From Rhabdophis nuchalis (Eukaryota > Chordata > Lepidosauria > Squamata > Natricidae), in assembly GCA_039707465.1 (NCBI GenBank), contig CM077648.1:17357619-17421618 (forward strand): a stretch of DNA of 64,000 nucleotides. Reading direction: 5' to 3'. The notes under the pieces were generated by a model. That model was not told the origin of the DNA. It did not search any database and saw only the letters and a list, made by a program, of their open reading frames with translations. A program made the position numbers and the translations under genes. Every line of letters begins with the position of its first letter. Position 1 is the stretch's first letter. This document shows positions 1-10,913 of this stretch, piece after piece.

Positions 1-155
1 TTATGTGGGCGTGGCTTGGTGGTGGTGGTAACATGTGACTGGGTGGGCGTGGCCATGAGTGACATCAAGTTGGCCATGCCCATTCAGTCACAGGACTCCA
101 CCACCAAGCCACACCCACAGAACCGGTAGTTAAAAAAAATTGAATTTCACCACTG
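1..155. mobile_element. hAT-type MITE, cut by window start
   Basis: The right end reads TTCACCACTG, the inverted form of the CAGTGGTGG terminus seen in complete copies at 32370 and 35238. The inner part holds GTGGGCGTGGC and its inverse CCACACCCAC, the same motifs as in those copies. The left end lies outside the window, so no target duplication can be tested. Confidence 0.7.
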
Positions 156-983
156 CCTTTAAAATGTTAGTTCCCCCACAAGAGTTATTAGGTAGATGTG
201 CATCTAGCAGCATAAATGTAGGAATGAGCAAATCACATCCCACAGGTAAAGTAAAATAAGGAAGTTTTACGTTAAAGGCTATTTCCAAGAAAATGTTTTG
301 CAATTTCTGTCTGTCCATTCTAGCAGTCAAAGAAGTAGATCAACTTTTGATTTGAAATTGTTTGAACTTTATTTCATTTTTTTTAAACTTTTTAATAGTC
401 TTGATTTATGCTCAACTTCTTTTTTTCCCCTTAGGCTGTCATTTATTTATTTTATTTTATTTGGATACTGCCTGCTCTCTGAATAATTCTGAGCAGCTAC
501 TTAACTCTGCCACAAGTGGCATCATGTTTTCTCTCTCCTGTTCATCCTGTTCCTGTGGCTCACTTTTGGTTTACGCTTTTAGCTTTCCTGGCTGTTTAGA
601 TCCAATCGCCTGCTGTTGGGTCTAAAAGCTCCATGAATTTTGATTGCTAGCTCTGCTGGTTTGTCTGCTGCTAAACCAGTGGCAGTTGTCAGATCAGGGA
701 CTTCTGTAAGAAAGCTTTTGATTTCCTGGATGCAAGTAGGAATGTAAGAGAGCTGAACCAAAAAAATGGAAAGTTACGAATTCATCACAGCATGAAGAAG
801 ATAGCGAAAACTTTTACCAATCCAGCATGAGTTATAGCTCCAATGAACCAAGACTGGTGGCTTTTCTGGAAAAGAATCTAAAGGGAAGGTTAAACAGATG
901 AGTTTTTCATGGAAGATGAAACAAAAGAGGTCAAAAGGTGAAGGAAGTAAACAAAAATCAGTAGATCTTCCATGCAAGTCAAC
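156..983. other. AT-rich stretch, no feature recognised
   Basis: Sequence between two hAT elements. Open frames of 60-87 codons occur, but none has a recognisable domain or coding-like composition. No repeat family was recognised. Confidence 0.5.
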
Positions 984-1287
984 CAGAGGTGGTATTTAGC
1001 AGGTTCTGACCAGTTCTGGAGAACCGGTAGCGGAAATTTTGAGTAGTTCGGAGAACCGGTAAATGTCACCTCTGACTGACCCCAACCTAATCTATTCTCT
1101 GCCTCCCGAGTCCCAGCTGATCGAGAGGGAATAGGGATTTTGCAGTAACCTTCCCCTGGAGTGGGGAGGGAATAGAGATTTTACAGTATCCTTCCCCTGC
1201 CACGCCCACCAAGCCACGCCCACCACACCATGCCCACCAAGCCACACCCGCAGAACCAATAATAAAAAATGTTGAATCCCACCGCTG
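984..1287. mobile_element. hAT-type MITE with exact 8-bp target duplication
   Basis: The element starts CAGAGGTGG and ends CCACCGCTG. AAGTCAAC lies directly on both sides (976-983 and 1288-1295), an exact 8-bp duplication as expected for hAT transposition. The interior has GAACCGGTAG motifs and CCACGCCCACC repeats shared with other copies here. There is no transposase, so it is non-autonomous. Confidence 0.85.
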
Positions 1288-1574
1288 AAGTCAACTTACC
1301 GTACCAGTAAATGACTTTTCCTATGTTAACAGTATGTTAGATGCTACCTTGCAGTCAGCTGAATATCATGCAAAGTGGAGGGACTAGAAGACTAGATTCC
1401 ACTTTCCAGAACCCAATGGGTATGCTCCCTAAAACCATCCTCTTATTTTTAAGGAAGGGCCATAATCAGATGAGGAGAATAATAAAACAAAATGTTGTCA
1501 CAGAATAAAACCTTAAAGAATCTACCACACACACAGCATAAGAATTTTGATTTATTCTGTCTTTCTCAACAAAT

Positions 1575-1794
1575 TACAATGTCTCATTTAGCAACCAAAA
1601 GTCAGACCAGAAACCGAAACCTTAAGTAAGTTGCTAAATGAAACCCTAACCCTGCCACTGCTCTTACTTCAGCTTTCTTTACTTTACAGAGCTTTGAATG
1701 TAAAGTCTGGTCATAAAAGTTATTTTTTTCATCAACTTCATAACTGCAAACAGTCATTAACAAGGCAGTCGCTAAATGAGGATTATCTGTAGTG
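1575..1794. mobile_element. Tigger-like DNA transposon fragment
   Basis: CTCATTTAGCAACC, CGCTAAATGAGGAT and ATCTGTAG match a dispersed family recurring at 5463, 15074, 19044, 59905 and 62493. Complete members begin near TACAGGTAGTCCTCGACTTAC and have TA at the ends, which suggests a Tc1/mariner-Tigger non-autonomous element. Class is inferred. Confidence 0.5.
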
Positions 1795-2139
1795 GCTTGT
1801 TATCCACGGATAATTGAATTTATTCAACTACCAATGCAAAACAGTTTTGTTGAAAGTTTTAGGAAACCAGAAGGTCTACCAAATCAACGTTAGATGTTTT
1901 ATAAATGTCTGTTGTCAACACTCTTAAATTGTTCTAGGGCAGTGGTGGGCAAACGTATTAGTCAAGAGAGCCAAATATCAACAGTACCACGATTGAAATT
2001 TCTTTTGGGAGCCAAAAGGAGTAGCCTGTTTTGTGGGAGTGGCTCAGCGGTCATGTGACCAGGTGGACGTGGCCAACTTGGAAAATGTGGTGAAACTCAC
2101 TTAATGACGGTCCTGCTTAGCAACCAAAATTCTTTCTTT

Positions 2140-2430
2140 TTCTTTATTTCTTTCTCTCTCTCTACCACTTTCTTTTTCTTTCTATTTTTCTTTCTCTCTT
2201 TCTCTTTTTGTCTCTGTCTATCTCTCTCTTTATCTGTCTCTCTCTCCTCCCTCCACCCATCTGTCATTCTGTGTGTGTGTGTGTCTCTCTCTCCCTCTCT
2301 CTGATTCCCTCTCTCCCTCCCTCCCTCTCTCTCTGTGTCTCTCTGTTTGTCTCTTCCTCCCTCCCCCTCCCTCTCTCTCTGTATGTCAGTCTCCCCCTCC
2401 CTCTTTCCCTCCCTTCCCCCCCCAAGCAGT
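2140..2430 (+). repeat. polypyrimidine (CT/TTTC/CCCT) tract
   Basis: Nearly pure C/T sequence inside the hAT element, running from TTTC through CTCTCT to CCCTCC, with a short TG run near 2272. It creates Ser/Leu/Pro frames on one strand and Arg/Glu frames on the other, which should not be called genes. Confidence 0.95.
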
Positions 2431-2708
2431 GGAAAGCCCCGCAAGGGTTTTCACGCAGTGAGCGGGCGGGGGAGAACCCGCGGCCGCGGCCATCCAAGCA
2501 CCACGGAGGCTGTCCGGGCACCGCATGCCCACTTCCGTCCCAGCCGCATGTGGCGGCTGGCCCCAAAAAGCATGGCTCGGCGCTCTCTGCAGGCGGCTGT
2601 TGCTGCTGCTGGCCCCGAGCCCTGCGACAGGCAGCTCCCGCAGTCCGAGCGCATCGGGCAGGACAGCCAGCCACGTTTCTACCAGGTCCCTCTTTGGCCT
2701 CTCGGGTG

Positions 2709-2982
2709 AGGCAGCGGAGGGCCCGGCATGTCGGTTGGGGGGGCTCTTGCTGCCTCCCCCTGGAGCAAGCGAACAAGTGAATGGGCGGGGGTAGCGCCCG
2801 GTCTGCGGCTGCGCTGGAGCCGTCCGGGCGCCGCGCGCCCACCTCCCTGTGCGCACGGTGCCCGGACGGCTCCGGCGCAGCCACAGCCCCGGGCATTCCC
2901 CCCGCCCGTTGGCTCGCTCGCTCGCTCCAGGGGGAGGCAGCCAGAGCCCCCCCAACCGACATGCTGGGCCCTCCGCTGCCTC
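2709..2982. repeat. CpG-rich inverted repeat inside the hAT element
   Basis: The left arm starts AGGCAGCGGAGGGCCCGGCAT and the right arm ends with its imperfect inverse near 2982. Arms are about 130 bp, turning near 2845. A further outer pair, CTCTTTGGCCTCTCGGGTG near 2691 and its inverse near 3012-3030, shows that the terminal sequence was duplicated inward in opposite orientation. Dense CpG would be scored as a CpG island. Confidence 0.85.
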
Positions 2983-3076
2983 CGGGGGGGGAAAGGAGAG
3001 AGGAAGAGCCGCACCCGAGGGGCCAAAGAGCCGCTCGTGGCTCGCGAGCCGCGGTTTGCCGACCACTGTTCTAGGG

Positions 3077-3486
3077 GATCAGTGAGGCAATAATTCACTT
3101 ACTGCAGAACTGGTGAATTTTTTTTTCCAGCGTTACTTCATTCTTCTATTTCATTAATATTTTAATGAAAGGAAGCAAGTTGTGAATCAGAGCATCTAAT
3201 GCCCTAATAAAATTAGTCTTGAAGTGCTACCATACTCGGTATCTAATTAATAATTCAATATATCTTTGTAGTTGGCTAAGAAACCTATAATTTAGCAACT
3301 CTTCTTGGAACAGATTTTAAAAATTGACTACTCTCCAAACCTCTGCTATGAAGGAAGGCCAATTCAATCACAACTTGCATATTAACAAGCCACAAGTTGC
3401 ATATTGACAGTTTCATGGTCAAGTTTTGTTTTTTGAAACCTCTGCATCATATTATAAAAATTGTTTATATCCTAGTGATCTCCAAC
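3077..3486. other. AT-rich stretch, no feature recognised
   Basis: AT-rich DNA between the hAT element and a direct duplication. It contains a short local repeat of CACAAGTTGCATATT-like sequence near 3370-3405. No coding signal was seen. Confidence 0.5.
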
Positions 3487-3981
3487 GAACTAATAATTTC
3501 ACTTCCACTTTCCATGACTCAATAAATATTTTTGTTTGTTCTATATTTTGTATGTTTTATTACATAAACTCTTTCTGCAGTAAATTTCCGTGTCACTATT
3601 CAGAATCCTTTCAATTTTAGAATATTTTATTTTATTTTGAATAACATCGCCAATGTTTAAAAAAATCCTGGAATCATTAAAATAAAAAGAGTTATTTTAA
3701 TGTTATTTTGACCCTATACTCATTGCAAAGCACTCACTTTCCTTGATTATTTAGTACTTAGTCTTTTTACTTCTAATAAATTTATATTTTACTTCTTCTT
3801 TCTCTCACCCAATAAATATTTTTGTTCTTTTCTACATTTTGTATTTTATCACATAAACTTTCTCTGCTGTATTTAAACGTCCATGTTGCTATCCTTATTC
3901 AGAATATTTTTTTTTACATAACATTGCCATTAAGTTTAAAAAAATCCTGAAATCCATTAAATATAAAGAGTTATTTCTCTC
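3487..3981 (+). repeat. two diverged direct copies of a ~210-bp unit
   Basis: Copy 1 (about 3487-3700) and copy 2 (about 3773-3981) share, in the same order, CAATAAATATTTTTGTT, CATTTTGTAT, ACATAAACT, ATTCAGAAT, AACAT-GCCA, TTTAAAAAAATCCTG and AAAGAGTTATTT. The offset is 280-290 bp with several small indels. Either a tandem duplication or two insertions of one unknown dispersed family. Confidence 0.75.
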
Positions 3982-4807
3982 AATTTTATAATGACTTCGT
4001 AATTTCCTCCCAGTTTTACTGTATTAAAAAAAAATGTTCATTAGGTATCATATCTCAAGAGTCCTTAAAATATTGCCTAGACAAGAATATAAACAAAGAT
4101 ACAATAACATTATTTTAGTGAATCAGTTATTTGGTCATATATACAAACATTATATATTTTATCTTATCAGGCAACAAATTTGCATTTTTAAAATGAATGA
4201 GTAAAAGAAAAGAGGAAAATTTGAAACACAGAGCAATAATTATGATCTGATTCATCTTGATTCAACCTCAATATTGAACGTAATGTAAAAAGTACAATTT
4301 ATTACAGAAATAATGGAGCTAATAAAATGTGGCATTTAAATAATTTCCCCCAATACTTTCCTAAATCCGATGGTCTTGTTTCCTTTGAAAAGATTGTCTG
4401 ATGGATGCCTAGTGTTATTTCAGAGGAGTTCTAATAGTAAAATTCATCTGGATTTGAAATCCTTTGTTTTTAGTAGAAGTTTTTTCAACAGTTTCCCCTT
4501 GCTATTTTGTTTGGACTATTCAAAATGCTCTTTTGGTTTTGAAAATACATTTTTGAGATTTACATCTTGAAGTATGAAAAGTCTTTGAATGCACTGACAT
4601 AGTTCTCAGCTCTACAATGGCTGCTAAATAAGTTCAAAATGCACCTTTTCAAAATGAATTAAATGTAAATTGCACATTTCCATCTGAACAAACAAACAAA
4701 TCCCTTGGAGCCCTGAAATATTGTTTAGCGATCTCAAGGAATTATAAAGACACCTGTTTTCAATGACTAACGTCTCATAGACCCAGATTTCCTGGCTTTC
4801 TGGATCC
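3982..4807. other. AT-rich stretch, no feature recognised
   Basis: About 70 percent A+T with several A and T runs. Open frames are short (66 codons or less) and have no recognisable domain. Confidence 0.5.
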
Positions 4808-4817
4808 ATTATATTTA

Positions 4818-4939
<122 letters not shown>

Positions 4940-5140
4940 TAATACTTATAAACCGCTCCCTCTCCCCACAGGGACTCGGGGCGGTGCACAGGAAGAATAA
5001 AAGACAATAAATATATACAGACATTTTTAAAAACAAATTAAACCTGAGCCTGTGCTAAAATTCCCCATAAAACTAGCTAAACTAAAATAGCATTCCCAAT
5101 AATTAAATACAATAATAATAATACCCCAAAGACAGAGAGA

Positions 5141-5455
5141 CTATCCTAGGCCGGCCAGACAAAAGAGATGTGTTTTTAATTTTAGACGGAAGGAGCGGAG
5201 GTCCGTGGTTGTCCTAATGTCGGGGGGAAGGTCGTTCCAGAGGGCTGGGCCTGCCACAGAGAGAGCCCTTCCCCTGGGCATCGCCCGCTGACAAAGTCTA
5301 GTGGACGGCACCCGGAGAAGTCCCTCTCTGTGGGAGCGAATCGGCCGTGAGGATGTATGAGGCAGGATCCGATCCCGCAGATAGCTAGGTCCCGAGCCAT
5401 GGAGCGCTTTAAAGATGATAACTAACACCTTGAAGCGCACCCGGAAGACGACAGG
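5141..5455 (-). pseudogene. L2-type LINE reverse-transcriptase C-terminal remnant
   Basis: The minus-strand frame encodes VRFKVLVIIFKALHG, GPSYLRDRILPH, REGLLRVPSTR and LWNDLPPDIRTT, ending in a stop just after CLAGLG. This is the conserved C-terminal tail of L2-clade LINE polyproteins (FKALHG, PSYL, LWN-LP, FK/LK-LKTHLF motifs). No catalytic reverse-transcriptase or endonuclease domain is left. The open frame continues upstream only by chance into foreign sequence. Confidence 0.85.
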
Positions 5456-5462
5456 CAACAGT

Positions 5463-5755
5463 CTGTATAACTGTTTGATCAACATGATTTCATTTCTCCG
5501 AACATATTTATGAGAGTTGCCGTGTCCCAGGGTCATGTGATCATGTGATTTTGTGACATTCTGACAAGAAAAGACAAAGGGGAAGCCAGATTCCTTTAAC
5601 AACCGTGTTACTAGCTTAGCAGTTGCAGTGATTCACTCAACAACTGTGGCAAGAAATGTTGTAAAATGGGGGGAAATCACTTAGCAACTTTGTCTTATTT
5701 AGGACAGAAATTTTGGTCTCCATTGTGGTCGTAAGTGGAGGACTACCAGTACAAG
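5463..5755. mobile_element. Tigger-like DNA transposon fragment
   Basis: Contains CATGTGATC, TTCTGACAAG, GGGGAAGCCAGATTC, TTAACAACCG, CTCAACAACTGTGGCAAG and CGTAAGTGGAGGACTACC, the order seen in the copy at 59905. The left part is missing where the L2 copy abuts it. Confidence 0.55.
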
Positions 5756-6086
5756 GCGGATTTTTTTTTTAAAAAACCCTCTAAAAAGTGTTTGTCTTAT
5801 TCGGTAAAAAATGTCAGTCAGCACATGGTCACACGTAGCTTCCTTTTTATTTCCCCTTTGGCTTTTGGAAAACAAGAGTTGTAAACGTGATCTAACCCAT
5901 GAGTGGTATTCACTTACTTTCCCTACCGATTCGCAAATGTGTGCACTCGGCCTTCCGGGCATGCGCTTTGGATTGAAAACATGACTAAATAGGATGGCAT
6001 AGAGTTGGGGCAGGTGGGCAGGCGATTTCCATTACCGGTTCAGGTGAACTGGTCCGAACCGGCTGAATACCTAGGTTTTCCCATGT
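5756..6086. other. intervening sequence with a MITE scrap
   Basis: Mostly unassigned. At about 6025-6072 it has ACCGGTTCAGGTGAACTGG and CCGAACCGGCTGAA, matching the inner ends of the hAT MITE family of 32370. No coding signal. Confidence 0.45.
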
Positions 6087-6132
6087 AACACCGCTCCTAC
6101 GCGAGCTGCATTGGCTGCCTGTCGTCTTTCAG

Positions 6133-6432
6133 GTGCGCTTCAAGGTGTTGGTTATCATCTTTAAAGCGCTCCATGGCACGGGACCTAGCTATCTGTGGGA
6201 TCGCATCCTGCCCCATACATCCCTGCGGCCGATTCGCTCCCACAGAGAGGGACTTCTCCGGGTGCCGTCCACTAGGCTGTGCCAGCGGGCGACGCCCAGG
6301 GGAAGGTCCTTCTCTGTGGCGGGCCCGACCCTCTGGAACGATCTTCCCCCCGAAATTAGAACCACTACGGACCTCCACTCCTTCCGTCAAAAATTAAAAA
6401 CACACTTTTTCTGCTTGGCCGGCCTGGGGTAA
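6133..6432 (+). pseudogene. L2-type LINE reverse-transcriptase C-terminal remnant
   Basis: About 99 residues open to the stop at 6432: FKVLVIIFKALHG, GPSYLWDRILPH, REGLLRVPSTRL, FSVAGPTLWNDLPPEI and FFCLAGLG. It matches the remnant at 5141-5455 almost residue for residue. The full LINE protein would be near a thousand residues, so this is a 5'-truncated retrocopy. Confidence 0.88.
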
Positions 6433-6597
6433 TCAACTGTTTTTAGGGTTTTTAGCGACTTATTTTTAGTTTTAATATGGGATTTTAGTGCAGGGTTAGT
6501 TTAATTTCATTTTAATATTGTACCATGTCTGTGATTTTATACGTATTTTAAATTCCTTGTGCCCCGCCTCGAGACCCTTCGGGGGGAGAGAGCGGGT

Positions 6598-6672
6598 TAT
6601 AAATTAAAATTAAAATTAAAATTAAAATTAAAATTAAAATTAAAATTAAAATTAAAATTAAAATTAAAATTA

Positions 6673-6732
<60 letters not shown>
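6598..6732 (+). repeat. (AAATTA)n followed by (ATT)n microsatellite
   Basis: About 12 units of a 6-bp AAATTA repeat (6598-6672) passing straight into about 20 ATT units. Both form the 3' tail of the L2 copy. Confidence 0.97.
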
Positions 6733-6733
<1 letters not shown>

Positions 6734-6782
6734 CACTTCTGCTCTAACTCCACATAAATAACTAAAACAACAGCTCCTATTA

Positions 6783-7233
6783 CAGTGATAGCTAACCTTT
6801 TTCTAAAGGTGTACAAAAACTGTGTTCATGTGCGCTATCACGTATGCATGTCCACCTACCTTAGCATGCATGAGTGACCCCCCTCTACCTGCACATGTGC
6901 AAACAACCCCCATGACTTTTGCCCTCCCCAGACTCCGGAGACTTTTCTGAAGCCTGGGGAGTGCAAAAAACAGGCCCAATGGACCAACCGGAAGTTTGAA
7001 AATGAACTTCCGGTTGGTCCATTGGGCCTGTTTTTTACCTTCTCTAGGCTCCGGAGGCTTTCCTGAAGCCTGGGGAGGGAGGGAATGCCTCCCTCGGCCC
7101 TCCGGAAGGGTGAAAATCAGCTGGCTGTCGCACACATGCTTGTCAGAGCTGAGGGCTGCCAAGGGCTGACATGCTGGCAAATATGGCTCTGCATGCCACC
7201 TATGCCAGGCGTGCCATAGGTTCACCATCATGG
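6783..7233. mobile_element. 451-bp hAT-type MITE with central hairpin
   Basis: Flanked by TCCTATTA on both sides (6775-6782, 7234-7241), an exact 8-bp duplication. The ends are CAGTGATAGCTAACC and GGTTCACCATCATGG. At 6964-7037 a near-perfect hairpin pairs AACAGGCCCAATGGACCAAC with its inverse; GACTCCGGAGACTTT and GGCTCCGGAGGCTTT flank it. Related copies lie at 14655, 15973 and 41141. Confidence 0.88.
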
Positions 7234-7241
7234 TCCTATTA

Positions 7242-9010
7242 TCTCCAGAGAAAGATCCTGGCTTTGCTTCTTCATGCCTCTTTGTGATATCACAGTGTTA
7301 TCAACCATAAATATAGTCTGCCTTTGGAATTAGAGAGAGACTATTCCACTGGATCATTTCTATTCTTTCCTTGAGCCAAAGATGCTACCTTTTATGAATG
7401 TAATCTTTCTTCAGAGGCTTGGGAGAGTACGTACAGAAAACAAGCAGAAAACATAACATCTTTCTCCTTTGAGCAATTTTTACATTCTACTCCTTTCTGA
7501 ACTCTTTCTTCCTTTTTTGCTATTTCCATCTCTCTTTAGAAAATAATATTTCCCCTTGGTAATGTATGTCCATCTAGCTATCTGTTCATCTAGCCATTCT
7601 ATGCTTTTACCAGTGCTAAATGATAGCTCCAAGAACTAATAACCCGGAATTAGTCTTAAACCATAGGTATTCTGCAATTTAAAATTATACATTCCAGATC
7701 TAGACTGGATGGTTCCTAAATCTAATTAAATAAGCATAATTAAAACTCTGTTGCTCGCATCTACTGCTGTAACCATCTTTAAAGCCTTTGGGGGTTCACT
7801 TGCAAATGAGGATGGGGGCCAACAGAGGACATTTTGAAGTGAACTTACCAAAGCAGCATTACTTATTTGGGGAACTTCTGCCTTACGGCTCTCAGTGAAA
7901 TAATAACATTATCAACTCCAATTTATGTCGCTAGAATAGAAATTGGACTTGATGCAGCCAGAAAGTAGGGCTTCAATTCTAGTGCATTAATTTAGGAATT
8001 GGTTTTTCCTAAGGATTGGATACCATATTTTCTCTGCGGAATATCATAAGCAAAAGTTTATTTTGCTTCAGTTACTTTCTTTGTTCAAAAAAGAAAAGAA
8101 ATATTCCCTTCTTTGTGAAATACAACTCCCCTCCAATTTTCTAAGAACGTCTTTGAAGTATGGTTAACTTCTCAAAATATAGGAGTACATATACTAAGTC
8201 AGAGCACTGGCCATCCTACTCAATGATGGAAAAGATTATTTTGTTCCCTCTAATAGACCACAATTCTCTAGAGTTCCTAGTAATGTTTTTCTGGCATTAT
8301 CAGAGATTGAATTTGGCATCTTCTACATATATCACAACTTGGACTCAACATCAATTATTATCCCCTGCCCCTAAAGAAAAGAAAACCAGGAGTAAAAAGC
8401 AATAGTGTGAAAAATGGAGGACATTTAAATTCTAACTCACCTAGAAGCTACAATGTTGACTTTCTTGGAACTGCCACAAATGGTGACATGATATTTGCAT
8501 AGTTAACTTACATAGTGGTGTAAGATGCTCTCTGCAGATAGCACAAATTATTTTGGCATTGACATCCTGGTTTATTAGAAGCTATTTGGGAAAGAAGTAA
8601 TGAACTACAGATAATTGTGTGGTGGGGTTTTTGTTACATGCTTGTTTTCTCTCTGGAATCTCTCTGTTACTCACGTTGTAGACTGTGCGGTTGGTTTGCT
8701 GACACTGGTCCCTGCTTGGAAATATTACAGAATTAAGCGCATAACAGACTAATTAATCCAAGTACCAAGCAAACAAATCTGTATCAAATGGTCGGCACTG
8801 TCTTTTTCTCTCATCAAAATTTCCTTGCCTGTTGCCTTAATAGCAAATTTATTGAGTCACCAACTCATTAAAGTTATGTGCAATACAATAAATGGTAAAA
8901 TAGTTGCATAGATAATTCCAAGTCTGCACTCCCTGGATGGAAATGAACTGGTACTTCTTGTTTGAGAATTGGGAATAGAAGAAACGATTCAACATTCTTG
9001 AGAACCACTG
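7242..9010. other. 1.8-kb low-repeat stretch, nothing recognised
   Basis: No recognised transposon. ORFs are 81 codons or shorter with no domain. An acceptor-like TGCTCTCTGCAG at 8535 is followed by an open stretch but has a weak polypyrimidine tract. AATTA-type motifs occur, so a conserved noncoding element is possible but untested. Confidence 0.45.
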
Positions 9011-9018
9011 AAGATTCC

Positions 9019-9208
9019 TATCTGAGTCGGTCACCGGGACCAGAAATTTAGTCTTCCATAGTTTTGGACTTGTGCTGGAGCCCACCCATGGAGAAATGGA
9101 ACATCTCTCTCACACACATACACAAAGAAAGAGGTTCCTGAGGGTGGGCTCCAATATGAGTCTGAAAATATAAAAGACTAAATCTCTGGTCCCAGTGACG
9201 ACTTAGAT
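9019..9208. repeat. imperfect inverted repeat, ~190 bp
   Basis: The left arm ATCTGAGTCGGTCACCGGG, ACCAGAAATTTAGTCTTCCAT, GGAGCCCACCC is repeated inverted on the right as GGGTGGGCTCC, AGACTAAATCTCTGGTCCC, GTGACGACTTAGAT. The turn is near 9105. The shared AGATTCC just outside left and inside right may be a target duplication, but I cannot fix the boundaries. Probably a foldback or MITE-type element. Confidence 0.7.
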
Positions 9209-9301
9209 TCCATCCAGCAACGTTATCCTGGGACACATATATGTGCCTTCACTCATAACCCCTGAAGAATTCATCTCCCTGTCTCAAAACCTCAGAAGTG
9301 G

Positions 9302-9836
9302 TAGTTGACCTAGGCTTACCCAGCAGCACCAAGCTGAGTCCTCCTCCCAATAAACCCCTTTTATTTAATTTACAGTGACTTCCTCTCCAGCAAAGTCCCA
9401 GCCTACAGTCTTTCAAGATTGTTCACAATTACCTACCTTTCTCAGGCTTGGAGAGTAGCCAGGTCGATATCTTTCAGACGCCTCGATACTTGGCAAGAAT
9501 GCAGGAATGAACTAATTGTCTCCTGCAAACACCCCTCCCATTTTGCTCTTCTTTTATTCCCTATGGGAGGGGCCATTCACTGTCCACCGGTGGCCTTACT
9601 CCCAAGTCAAGCTGTTCCCTTTGTCTGACAACTCTGCGCATACGCACAATGGGAACAGGCTCCAGTTGTTTGTCCGCTCCACTGATGTCTGACTCAGAAA
9701 ACAGCTGATAACTGTCAGATGGCTCTTGCCCTATCTCTGTCTCCGACACAGAGCACTTCTCAGAGCCTTCCCCAGACTTCAGGACTGGCCCTGTCCGAAT
9801 CTGCTGCTGGATCCTCTGGCCGCTGGTGGCCCACAA
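9302..9836 (-). mobile_element. solo LTR, family A (minus strand)
   Basis: Read inverted it starts TTGTGGGCCACCAGCGG, has CCCCTCCCATAGGGAATAAAAGAAG (TATA-like region), GTTTGCAGGA, then AATAAAAGGGGTTTATTGGG near its end and finishes near AAGCCTAGGTCAAC. The same modules in the same order occur at 54838-55470 and 25544-26546. No internal retroelement region adjoins it. LTR status is inferred from the TATA and polyadenylation layout and from repeated ends. Confidence 0.7.
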
Positions 9837-10505
9837 GAGTAAGAGTGGCCCAAGGAAGCTGATTGATAGGATGGCAACCTGATTTCTGCACAGAGCATAC
9901 CATCAGCCTATGAAATCCATTACTATAAGAGGAGATGACAGTCACTAACTTGGATGTCCTTAGGAGGGGCCTCAATAAATTCAGTAAGAACAGGTTTATC
10001 AAGAGCTGGCACTCTGAAAGATTCCATGCTCTCTAGAGTTCCCCCCCCTAATTTAACATTTTATCGAGTTATAAAATATTGTAAAATACAAAAGCAAATA
10101 GAAAAGCAGTGGTGAGGAAAAGGAGCTAGAGAAGTGACGAAGGATAAGAAAAAGAAACATTGACTTCCTACACTCTCTGTTGCAATAAAATAAGGCATTA
10201 ACCATCAAATCACAACTTTTTGCTTTTTCATAATAATACGAACAAGCCATTTCTATAAAGATCTATCAGTCTATTCGGTGAAACCCAAAATCAAAGTTTC
10301 ATTCTTTCCCACTTCAAGCACGAAGTTCAGAAGCTGTCTCCAAGTAGAAACAAAACTACTTATGTTCTTTTCTTTAATCAAAGTAGTCAATTCTGCCATT
10401 TCAGCCAAAGTCCATCAACTTCTGCAATCATTCATCCATAGTAAGGAATTGAAGTGTCTTTCCATTTTTGTGCACACAATACTCTTGCTGTTGTCAACAT
10501 ATATA

Positions 10506-10511
10506 ACCCCC

Positions 10512-10552
<41 letters not shown>

Positions 10553-10911
10553 GGGATGTGTGTGTCTGTGTGTGTTCCAGCATAACTCTGGGACACCTCA
10601 AGCAATTTCAACCAAACTTGATACACAAATGATTTACCCTCTGGAGAAAAATACTGTGGGGGTAAGACACACCTAACACCCCTCAGGGTGTGCATTCTGT
10701 TAAGATACAGCCTGTTGTTCCATACTGCCATCCTGGCTTCTAGTGTTCAGCACAGTGGAGTTGCCATGGGAATGGCTTCACAGTACTCCATAAGGGTGCT
10801 CCCACTGGTAAGGGAGGAAATCCAACATTATTAATTACATTCGGTCCAGACATTTTCTCCCTATAGATAAACACCCGGGCAACACCCGGGCAACACCCGG
10901 TTATCGGCTAG
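10506..10911 (+). mobile_element. Helitron-like non-autonomous element
   Basis: It shares TTCCAGCATAACTCTGG, CAAGCAATTTCAACCAAAC, AAATACTGTGGGGG, TACAGCCTGTTGT and ACAGTACTCCA with the copy at 27032. The 3' end has three ACCCGGGCAAC-type units, a CCCGG stem, then TATCGGCTAG followed by T, matching the Helitron rule of a hairpin shortly before CTRR. The 5' end is not exact. It is inserted in an L1. Confidence 0.7.
10515..10550 (+). repeat. (TG)18 microsatellite
   Basis: Pure TG run near the 5' end of the Helitron-like element, followed by a shorter imperfect TG run to about 10575. The copy at 22855 carries a CA/TG run in the same place, so it is part of the family. Confidence 0.97.
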
Positions 10912-10913
10912 TA

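Larger units (their letters stand above)
1940..3068. mobile_element. 1.1-kb non-autonomous hAT element with CpG-rich core
   Basis: The ends are CAGTGGTGGGCAAAC and GTTTGCCGACCACTG (14 of 15 paired). TTCTAGGG flanks both sides exactly (1932-1939, 3069-3076), an 8-bp hAT-type duplication. In order the interior holds a GTGGGAGTGGC and CTTAATGACGG segment, a polypyrimidine tract, and about 600 bp of CpG-dense sequence with a large inverted repeat. The long open frames in the GC-rich part on both strands are composition artefacts with no transposase motif. Confidence 0.9.
6087..6732 (+). mobile_element. L2-type LINE 3' end, 5' truncated
   Basis: Plus-strand copy of the family at 4818, facing it. 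It holds the end of the reverse-transcriptase ORF, an A/T-rich 3' UTR, the CCCGCCTCGAGACCC module, then two consecutive simple-repeat tails. Identity to the other copies is high by eye, so this subfamily is probably not ancient. Confidence 0.88.

Noticed and set aside
2208..3098. Open frames up to 232 codons on both strands
   Set aside because: They lie in a polypyrimidine tract and a CpG-rich palindrome inside a hAT element. Overlapping frames on both strands and Ser/Leu/Pro or Arg/Ala/Gly bias show composition, not coding.
8535..8600. Possible exon after TGCTCTCTGCAG
   Set aside because: Short polypyrimidine tract, no partner exons.
10860..10900. Three spaced ACCCGGGCAAC units, checked as CRISPR-like repeats
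   Set aside because: No spacers; they are the duplicated stem region of the Helitron end in a eukaryotic genome.
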